Shown: in pieces, positions 59,658 to 64,000 of the stretch
Layout: each line of letters begins with the position of its first letter
Numbering within the stretch: position 1 is the stretch's first letter
Origin: Rhodocyclus gracilis
Lineage (GTDB): Bacteria > Pseudomonadota > Gammaproteobacteria > Burkholderiales > Rhodocyclaceae
Length of the DNA: 64,000 nt
Assembly (NCBI RefSeq): GCF_009617575.1
Contig: NZ_WIXJ01000002.1
Location: 525,025-589,024 of the forward strand
Direction: 5' to 3'
Position numbers and translations under genes: made by a program
The notes under the pieces: model-generated
Seen by the model: the letters and a program-made list of their open reading frames with translations, nothing else
Database searches by the model: none
What the model was told of the DNA's origin: nothing

Positions 59658-59748
59658 GGAGAGGTGGATGAGCGGTTTAAGTCGCACGCCTGGAAAGCGT
59701 GTTTAGGGTAATACCCTAACGCGGGTTCGAATCCCGCCCTCTCCGCCA
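59658..59748 (+). tRNA. tRNA-Ser (anticodon GGA)
   Basis: Class II tRNA with encoded CCA. Acceptor arms GGAGAGG (59658-59664) and CCTCTCC (59738-59744) pair; G is the discriminator and CCA ends at 59748. The anticodon stem CACGC/GCGTG encloses CTGGAAA, giving GGA for UCC/UCU codons. The long variable arm (TTAGGGTAATACCCTAA) and T-loop GTTCGAATC are typical. Its 3' end is the probable integration site of the element that follows. Confidence 0.97.
59721..59748. other. Probable attachment site at the tRNA-Ser 3' end
   Basis: The sequence to the left is core chromosome and to the right is phage-like, so the boundary is at or just after the tRNA 3' end. Tyrosine integrases commonly use the T-arm to CCA end. 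The other attachment half is outside the window, so the exact core cannot be fixed. Confidence 0.5.
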
Positions 59749-59758
59749 GTGAATTTTG

Positions 59759-59810
59759 AACCCCGATTTTCCCTGCTAATCAATAGCTTGCGAACTTCGG
59801 GGTTTTTCAA
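59759..59810. terminator. Long-loop inverted repeat after tRNA-Ser
   Basis: AACCCCGA (59759-59766) pairs with TCGGGGTT (59797-59804), followed by TTTC. It could end the tRNA transcript; the 30-base loop makes it weak. Confidence 0.4.
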
Positions 59811-59811
59811 T

Positions 59812-59870
59812 TAACCCTACGATTAACCCTAAAGCTAACCCTACAGGGGCCGACTTTCGGGGCTAGGGTT
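59812..59870. repeat. Three 12-base-spaced TAACCCTA repeats with an inverted copy
   Basis: TAACCCTA begins at 59812, 59824 and 59836, exactly 12 bases apart; the inverted form CTAGGGTT is at 59863-59870. The array lies 64-122 bases inside the tRNA-Ser end. Regular short repeats at this place resemble arm-type binding sites of a tyrosine integrase. Confidence 0.6.
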
Positions 59871-59877
59871 TCCCCTC

Positions 59878-60150
59878 TCAGGCGCCCTCCTCGGGGACAA
59901 AGCCGAAAGACTCGAAGCTGCCGGGCACCACTGGCGGGGCTTCCTTGCTGGCGGGTGTCTTCATGCAGCAGCTACGGTCAATGGGCTCATAACGCCCCGC
60001 CTTGGCCGCTTGCTGATACTGACGCAGGGCGAGGCGTAGGGCCGTGCTATGGGCGGGAGTTGCCGGGGCCTTCGCCCAAGCGTTGAGCTTATCCACGATA
60101 CGGCCAAGGTCTGCCGCTCTCGGGTGAAGTCTGGCTTGCTGGTTCTTCAT
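59878..60150 (-). CDS. Hypothetical protein of the integrated element
   Basis: 90 residues, soluble, with a basic N-terminal half (MKNQQARLHPRAADLGRIVDKLNAWAKAPATPAHSTALRLALRQYQQAAKAGRYEPIDRSCC) and an acidic end (FGFVPEEGA). I do not recognise it. The ATG at 60150 was chosen because GGAG lies ten bases upstream; a TTG five codons earlier is also in frame. It is the gene nearest to the tRNA and there is no integrase between. Its leader (ACCAGAACATGAA) is shared with the gene at 61176-61583. Confidence 0.6.
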   Translation of the reverse strand: MKNQQARLHPRAADLGRIVDKLNAWAKAPATPAHSTALRLALRQYQQAAKAGRYEPIDRSCCMKTPASKEAPPVVPGSFESFGFVPEEGA

Positions 60151-60657
60151 GTTCTGGTTCTCCAAGTTGCCATGAGCAGGCAGGGCGGGAGGCCGAGCCC
60201 CTACAGCGCCACCGAAGGCAGGCTAAAGACTCCCTCCCAAGAACTCCGCCGTCTTCCTTGCGCGTGTCTTGAGGGCATCTTTAGATAAATCTTCGGGTTT
60301 ATCTGTAGGGGCACCTATAGAGGCTCTAACCTTTGCCTCCTGTACTTGTCATCCTTACTAAGGCTCTAACCTAGGTCTCTTACTTGGGGCCCCTATAGAG
60401 GAGAATCCTATAGACGGGTTTTACCCCGTATGGAAGGGCTCAATCCCAAGAGAGGCAAGGGTTTGAGGGTGTATCTGTACAGGGTATGTCTATGTCCTGC
60501 CGCTGGCCTCTTCTGGGTGTCTATAAGCGCCATCCTCCGCTTGTTTCTTAAAACGCGCAGGAGGCGCCCCGCAAGCGGCCTTATGCTGGCGCCTGTGGGG
60601 TTGCCTAAGTCGAAGCGAGATAGCGCCTTCTAGGGCCCTTCCTGTGTGCCTGAGGGG
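60151..60657. other. Gene-poor 507-base region of the element with CTATAG motifs
   Basis: No convincing gene. A 67-codon plus-strand frame (60430-60633) and a 41-codon minus-strand frame (60408-60533) lack support, though the latter has GGAGG directly against its ATG. The region holds a 16-base near-identical repeat, a 12-base direct repeat, three CTATAG sites, and a small hairpin (AGATAAA 60283-60289 with TTTATCT 60298-60304). It looks regulatory. Confidence 0.5.
60308..60413 (-). promoter_or_regulatory. Cluster of three CTATAG motifs, candidate phage-type promoters
   Basis: CTATAG occurs at 60315-60320, 60393-60398 and 60408-60413. On the minus strand they read CCTCTATAGGTG, CCTCTATAGGGG and CGTCTATAGGAT, resembling the CTATAGGG initiation end of T7-type promoters. 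Two share the plus-strand 16-mer GGGGC(A/C)CCTATAGAGG (60308-60323 and 60386-60401). The 12-mer AGGCTCTAACCT is repeated at 60321-60332 and 60361-60372. CTATAG is palindromic, so direction is not certain. Confidence 0.4.
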
Positions 60658-61176
60658 CTAGGGCTTGTCCTTTGAAGGGGTCTCTTGCGGGCGTGTCTTC
60701 GCGTAGGCGTCGAGCCCTGCCCCCGCAATCTGAAGACCGGCCCCCAGAGAGGACGGCCGACGAATGCCCGCCAGTTGGACGCTCGCTTGGCTCTGCTTCG
60801 CTACGCCCCCGGAGTGAATCTGCTCCTTGGCCCGGAGGTTGTTGGCTTGCAGGGTGGCGATGTTCCGGTCAGCCTGGTTGTGGGCCTCGTCAATGATGCG
60901 GTCGTTAGAGACCCCTTGGAGGCCACTCTCAGCCCCGATGGCTTTCAGCCGGCCCTCCTCAATGAGGGCCTCACGGTGGAGTTGGCTGGTGTCCTCCATG
61001 GTGGCCGCTTGCTGGTCTGCGTACTGTCGGAGCATTTGCTCGTTGTCCTTGATCGCGCCAGCCTTAATCATGGCTTCTTGGTCGTCGGCGGATTGCTTGC
61101 CTTGCTGGTACTGGGTCGCGGTGGAGAGTGCAGAGACGGCGAGGGACGCCCAAGCGGCAGCGGCTAATCCGCACAT
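60658..61176 (-). CDS. T7 gp14-like internal virion (core) protein
   Basis: 172 residues. The start MCGLAAAAWASLAVSALSTATQYQQGKQ and the segment LKAIGAESGLQGVSNDRIIDEAHNQADRNIATLQANN match the pattern of T7 gp14 (MCWAAA...; IGESMLEGSSMDRI), recalled from family knowledge and not searched. In T7, gp14 is an internal core protein that enters the host outer membrane during DNA ejection. Hydrophobic N-terminus, then long amphipathic helices. Its ATG overlaps the preceding stop (TAATG), so it is translationally coupled. No gp15, gp16 or tail gene follows, which is odd. Confidence 0.8.
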   Translation of the reverse strand: MCGLAAAAWASLAVSALSTATQYQQGKQSADDQEAMIKAGAIKDNEQMLRQYADQQAATMEDTSQLHREALIEEGRLKAIGAESGLQGVSNDRIIDEAHNQADRNIATLQANNLRAKEQIHSGGVAKQSQASVQLAGIRRPSSLGAGLQIAGAGLDAYAKTRPQETPSKDKP

Positions 61177-61583
61177 TAGAAGCCCTCCTGTTCTACAGAG
61201 CCGGTCATCCCCGCCCATACTTCGGCAGCGAACGCCACCAGATCCACGCCAGCAAGCTCCGCAAGGGCCTTGCCGGTGACGCCTTCGGGGGTCTCTTCGG
61301 AGGCCATCAGCAGGGCGCAATAGGCAGACAGCCCCTGCCGGGCTTTAGACCACAGGATTCCCCCCTCGGGGGTGAATGCTTCTTGGAATACGGGCTTTGC
61401 CCAATGCGGGATGGCCGGGTGATTCATGAGCTCTTCGGGGGTCTCTTCGGGGGTCTCTTCGGCCCCTGTGAGGGCGAGCGCTGACCTTACCAGTTCGGCG
61501 GCGATGCGGCTTGCTGCCTTGTCGCGGATGCTATCGAGGGCCTGAAGGGCTGCTGCGGGGGTGAGTTGCTGCGGTGTGTTCAT
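61176..61583 (-). CDS. Hypothetical protein with Glu-Thr-Pro repeats
   Basis: 135 residues from the ATG at 61583 (MNTPQQLTPAAALQAL); an ATG five codons upstream is possible. Seen: a helical N-terminus, EETPEETPEELMNHP (about 45-57) and another EETPEG near 97, and a C-terminal segment GKALAELAGVDLVAFAAEVWAGM that resembles the C-terminus of the 185-residue protein at 62457-63014. No known domain. It overlaps the gp14-like gene by TAATG, so may be a structural or scaffold-like partner; that is inference. Confidence 0.65.
   Translation of the reverse strand: MNTPQQLTPAAALQALDSIRDKAASRIAAELVRSALALTGAEETPEETPEELMNHPAIPHWAKPVFQEAFTPEGGILWSKARQGLSAYCALLMASEETPEGVTGKALAELAGVDLVAFAAEVWAGMTGSVEQEGF
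61428..61465. repeat. Tandem 12-base repeat coding for Glu-Thr-Pro-Glu
   Basis: CTCTTCGGGGGT is repeated in tandem here, with a further single copy of CTTCGGGGGTCTCTTCGG near 61283. On the minus strand it codes for EETPEETPEE in the 135-residue protein. Confidence 0.7.
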
Positions 61584-61625
61584 GTTCTGGTCTTTCATTG
61601 AATGGGGATAGAGGGGGAGGACGGC

Positions 61626-62162
61626 TCAGCGGCGCGCTTTCTTGCGAACTCGGCCACGATTCAGCAGCTTGAAGGCGTCAGAGCGGGCTTCCCTCTCCTC
61701 GGCAGCGTCCAAGCCCACGCGCAGGGCCTCTTCATGGACGATGGCAAGGGTTTCTTGCTGGCGCTCGGGTGCTAGGGCTTCCATCCCGTTGATGTAGCCC
61801 CCGTGCTGGCGGATGGCGGGTAGAACGGTGCCGGTGATCCACTTCTTGAAGACTCGCGCCTGCTCCTTGCGGCTGGCGAAGATCAGCGAGTAGAGCCCGG
61901 ACTCGTTGATAACGGACACAAGGGGATTCCCTCGGCGAATTGGCTGCGTAATGCGCAGGGTATTCCGCTCGTCGTCATCAAGCCGGCGCACAGCGGTAGG
62001 GTCGAGGTCCAAGGCCCGGCAGACTTCGCTTGCGATGAACCACGCCTGACCGTCTTTCTCCAGCGCAGAGACTGAGAAGGTTTCGCCGGTCGCTACGTTG
62101 TTGAACTGAAATTGCTGGGTAGGGGCGTCAATGACTAAGGGCTGACTCGGTACTGTGGTCAT
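61626..62162 (-). CDS. BRO-N domain protein (phage antirepressor type)
   Basis: 178 residues. The BRO-N fold (about 12-115) is clear: FQFNNVATGETFSVSALEKDGQAWFIASEVCRALDLDPTAVRRLDDDERNTLRI and SVINESGLYSLIFASRKEQARVFKKWITGTVLPAIRQHGGYI. It binds DNA in viral and phage relatives, often as an antirepressor. The C-terminus is basic (RGRVRKKARR). The ATG at 62162 has AAGGAGG upstream and overlaps the stop of the HTH gene (ATGA). Confidence 0.9.
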   Translation of the reverse strand: MTTVPSQPLVIDAPTQQFQFNNVATGETFSVSALEKDGQAWFIASEVCRALDLDPTAVRRLDDDERNTLRITQPIRRGNPLVSVINESGLYSLIFASRKEQARVFKKWITGTVLPAIRQHGGYINGMEALAPERQQETLAIVHEEALRVGLDAAEEREARSDAFKLLNRGRVRKKARR

Positions 62163-62359
62163 CACAGGGCGCCCTCCTTGGTCGTCGTGCTGCCGGCCAT
62201 CCACGCCTCAAGCTGGGGGCGGGAGTAGCGCACCGTTCGATGCCCCAAGCGGTGAAACTGAGGGCCTTTCCCCTCCTTTCGCCATACTCGCAGGGTGTCG
62301 GGGGAGACCTTCACCAGTGCGGCGGTCTCTTCAGGGGTGAGGAATTCATGGTTGCTCAT
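62162..62359 (-). CDS. MerR/AlpA-type helix-turn-helix protein
   Basis: 65 residues. FLTPEETAALVKVSPDTLRVWRKEGKGPQFHRLGHRTVRYSRPQLEAWMAG is a typical HTH_17/excisionase-like domain. Such proteins act as excisionases or as activators of integrase genes in prophages and satellites. AAGGAAG precedes the ATG. It is coupled to the BRO-N gene, so the two probably form the regulatory unit of the element. Confidence 0.88.
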   Translation of the reverse strand: MSNHEFLTPEETAALVKVSPDTLRVWRKEGKGPQFHRLGHRTVRYSRPQLEAWMAGSTTTKEGAL

Positions 62360-62390
62360 GGGAGTGCTTCCTTGTCAGTCGGTACAAATG

Positions 62391-62410
62391 AAAAGAGCCC
62401 CTTTCGGGGC
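62391..62410 (-). terminator. Terminator after the 185-residue gene
   Basis: On the minus strand GCCCC pairs with GGGGC around GAAA (62397-62410), followed by TCTTTTC. It separates the 185-residue gene from the HTH-BRO-N unit. Confidence 0.6.
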
Positions 62411-62456
62411 CCTTGCTGGGTGTGGTCATGGCCTCTTCGCAGAGGCGCGCCGCTGG

Positions 62457-63014
62457 TTATTCTCTGGTCGTAACGGTCTTTGCGTAGCAGTCAGAGACGA
62501 AGGAATAGAGGTCAATTCCGGCTGCCTTTGCGAGGCCATAGCCTGTAGCTGCGCCGAGTGCCGCCAAGTCTTCTTCCCCTGTTTCGTCGCCCTCTCCGAA
62601 GGGAAGCGCGTAGGGCGCAACCAGAGCATGCGCGACCATCGCCCGACGAAGCGCGACCGATGCGCCGAAGCCCTCGGAGGGCTCGCTATGTGCCACGACG
62701 CTGAACACACGATTAATCATGTGCGACACAAGGCAGGGCTGGCAGCGCGAGCCGTCCGGCATCGTTGCGTCATAGAGCGCATCGAGCGCCCAGCGCGTAG
62801 CGTCGTCGCGGTACATCCCCGGCTTCGCAACATCTTCCGCCACCCCCTTGAGGGCAGCGCCAGCCTCTAACAACCGAGCAGTCACAAAACGGGCCAAGAC
62901 CTTCGAGGCTTCGGCCCTCAGTTCGTCGGTAAGGGGGTTTTCTTCGACCGTGTAGCGGGCGCGGGCGAGTTTTTGGGCTGCGGCGATGAGTGCTGCCTCG
63001 TGTGCGGCGTTCAT
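62457..63014 (-). CDS. Hypothetical protein of the integrated element
   Basis: 185 residues, predicted soluble and helical, with three Cys (SRCQPC and SDCY). Its C-terminus (GYGLAKAAGIDLYSFVSDCYAKT) resembles that of the 135-residue protein at 61176-61583, pattern LAxAAGxDLxxFxxxxxA. AAGGAG lies seven bases before the ATG, so it is probably real. I do not recognise a family. Confidence 0.7.
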   Translation of the reverse strand: MNAAHEAALIAAAQKLARARYTVEENPLTDELRAEASKVLARFVTARLLEAGAALKGVAEDVAKPGMYRDDATRWALDALYDATMPDGSRCQPCLVSHMINRVFSVVAHSEPSEGFGASVALRRAMVAHALVAPYALPFGEGDETGEEDLAALGAATGYGLAKAAGIDLYSFVSDCYAKTVTTRE

Positions 63015-63135
63015 GTGTGACTCCTTATGTGGTGAGAAGGGATTGAGTATTGCGATAGGTGGGTTTTACAGGGCAATTGCTACCGTTTCCCCGTGGAATC
63101 ATGGGTGTAGCCCCTGTTCAAATCAGGCCGCGCCA

Positions 63136-63354
63136 TCAGCGCCCGAAGACCACTTCACCGCGCCCGATAATCAGGCTCCAGCCGCTGCCGTCTTCATGGC
63201 GCGAGACATCCCAGCGGGGCGCCCCGTCGGGGGCTCCGAAGATGTCAGCGAAGAAGGAGAAGCGCCCGACTTCGAGGAAGAGAGACGAGCGGGTGACGGT
63301 GAATTCAAAGGCTTGCTGGGCGAAGCGCGGGCCGATGGTGAGCGAGAGGGCCAT
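63136..63354 (-). CDS. Small hypothetical protein
   Basis: 72 residues from the ATG at 63354, which has GGAG eight bases upstream. Sequence MALSLTIGPRFAQQAFEFTVTRSSLFLEVGRFSFFADIF is beta-rich with aromatic residues. Unrecognised. An in-frame extension to 63447 has no ribosome site. It lies upstream of the 185-residue gene. Confidence 0.55.
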   Translation of the reverse strand: MALSLTIGPRFAQQAFEFTVTRSSLFLEVGRFSFFADIFGAPDGAPRWDVSRHEDGSGWSLIIGRGEVVFGR

Positions 63355-63480
63355 TCTGGGACTCCTGAGACGTTGAAGGAGCCCGAATAGTGGCCCACGC
63401 CCCGCCCTCTTGCGCAAGCCCCCTAGTGACGACATACTGTAAAACAAACAAGCACTTAGTGTGCAGAAGTGACTTGTGAC

Positions 63481-63807
63481 TTACTCGATCACCAGGTCGC
63501 ACCAGACGGCGAACCGAACGTCAAGCCAGCGGGCGGTGAAGACGGTCAGCTTGGGATGCACCCAAGTTTCCCCGTAGCGCCCCCGCGAAGAGATGACAAG
63601 TTTAATTCCCCGGAATCCGGGCATTTGGGAAAGGGCCTCCATGTATTCCTTGGTCTGGTGGCTGGCCCAAAAGTGGGAGAGCTTCTTCCCGAAAGCCTTA
63701 GCGGCCTTCGTCATGTTGATATAGCCGTCCTCCCGGAAGAGGAACGTATGGCCCTCGAAGGTGTGGCTGAGGAGGGCGGCTGACCTGCCCGGAGATTTTC
63801 GGACCAT
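63481..63807 (-). CDS. KilA-N domain protein, start supplied by the IS
   Basis: 108 residues. The KilA-N DNA-binding domain is clear (FREDGYINMTKAAKAFGKKLSHFWASHQTKEYMEAL; GETWVHPKLTVFTARWLDVRFAVWCDLVIE). Such proteins are phage antirepressors or regulators. The first nine codons (MVRKSPGRS) lie in the IS end that begins near 63781, so the original start has been removed and replaced by chance. No good ribosome site precedes this ATG. Only a few native residues seem lost, but native promoter and start are gone, so the gene may be silent or driven from the IS. Confidence 0.8.
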   Translation of the reverse strand: MVRKSPGRSAALLSHTFEGHTFLFREDGYINMTKAAKAFGKKLSHFWASHQTKEYMEALSQMPGFRGIKLVISSRGRYGETWVHPKLTVFTARWLDVRFAVWCDLVIE

Positions 63808-64000
63808 CTAAAACTTGAGAGGATGGCTTCCTTGAAGAGAGGAAGTCATGAGGAAGAGTCGATTCAGCGAAGCCCAAATGGTGACGATCCTGCGCGAAGC
63901 GGACAAGGCGCCGGTCGCGGAGATTGCGAAGAAGCACGGCATCAGCGAGCAGACGATCTACAGCTGGCGCAAGCAGTACGGCGTCCTGGATGCCGACGAG
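63781..64000 (+). mobile_element. IS3-family insertion sequence, left end only
   Basis: The sequence TGACCTGCCCGGAGATTTTC at 63781 looks like an IS3-family terminal repeat (begins TGA), directly followed by an OrfA start at 63848. The right end and OrfB lie outside the window, so the terminal repeat match and target duplication cannot be checked. Confidence 0.7.
63848..64000 (+). CDS. IS3-family transposase OrfA, 3' end outside window
   Basis: 51 residues visible (MRKSRFSEAQMVTILREADKAPVAEIAKKHGISEQTIYSWRKQYGVLDADE), the HTH of an IS3-family (IS407-like) OrfA that recognises the IS ends. AGAGGAAG precedes the ATG. OrfB with the DDE catalytic core should follow, joined by frameshift. Confidence 0.93.
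   Translation, partial: MRKSRFSEAQMVTILREADKAPVAEIAKKHGISEQTIYSWRKQYGVLDADE

Noticed and set aside
59812..59870. The TAACCCTA array as a CRISPR or telomere-like repeat
   Set aside because: Only three 12-base units, with no spacers of CRISPR size; location beside a tRNA attachment site fits integrase sites better.
60430..60633. A 67-codon plus-strand frame in the element's gene-poor region
   Set aside because: Opposite to all phage genes, no ribosome site, and composition unlike a real protein.

Overview
The window is GC-rich bacterial chromosome, almost entirely beta-proteobacterial housekeeping sequence up to about 59.7 kb. The last 4.3 kb is the end of an integrated phage-like element cut by an insertion sequence. 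The gene order ndk-rlmN-rodZ-ispG-hisS-yfgM-bamB-der-hfq-hflX-hflK-hflC-DUF2065-hisZ-purA is the classical beta-proteobacterial arrangement. HisZ, the DctPQM/DctSR TRAP system, paired OmpA-type proteins and many tandem signalling domains fit Rhodocyclales (inference from gene content; no database was searched).

Layout. 1-3.1 kb: 3' part of cysN and a Cache-type chemoreceptor. 3.2-6.8 kb: rnr-rlmB operon, divergent from tRNA-Leu(CAG). 7.5-16 kb: small membrane protein, YgiQ radical SAM protein, YbbP-like permease, alr-radA. 16.4-21.3 kb: two envelope lipoproteins, an OprB-like porin behind a well-formed Pho box, yaeQ, lplT. 21.4-26.1 kb: family-4-type uracil-DNA glycosylase, rimI, tsaB, purA, hisZ. 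26.1-39.3 kb: one long minus-strand housekeeping series (hflC/K/X, hfq, der, bamB, yfgM, hisS, ispG, rodZ, rlmN, ndk), much of it linked by ATGA overlaps. 39.5-45.4 kb: TRAP dicarboxylate transporter dctPQM with divergent sensor-regulator dctSR. 45.4-55.8 kb: tilS, accA, a HhH-GPD glycosylase, an HDOD protein paired with a PAS-GGDEF-EAL protein, a DUF123 protein, a metallo-beta-lactamase-fold hydrolase, and benE with a divergent XRE-cupin regulator. 55.8-59.4 kb: ubiG, and an amidohydrolase flanked by two related OmpA-family genes.

The accessory region starts at tRNA-Ser(GGA) (59658-59748). Beyond it, all recognised genes up to the IS are on the minus strand: a small unknown protein, a T7 gp14-like internal virion protein, a Glu-Thr-Pro repeat protein, a BRO-N protein, a MerR/AlpA-type HTH protein, two unknowns and a KilA-N protein. 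An IS3-family element follows, running off the window. No integrase is visible near the tRNA. Three regularly spaced TAACCCTA repeats and an inverted copy lie just inside the tRNA end (candidate integrase arm sites), and a gene-poor stretch carries three CTATAG-centred motifs resembling single-subunit phage RNA polymerase promoters. This suggests a T7-like prophage, its remnant or a satellite, and is the most novel part of the window. No CRISPR array, rRNA gene or toxin-antitoxin pair was seen.
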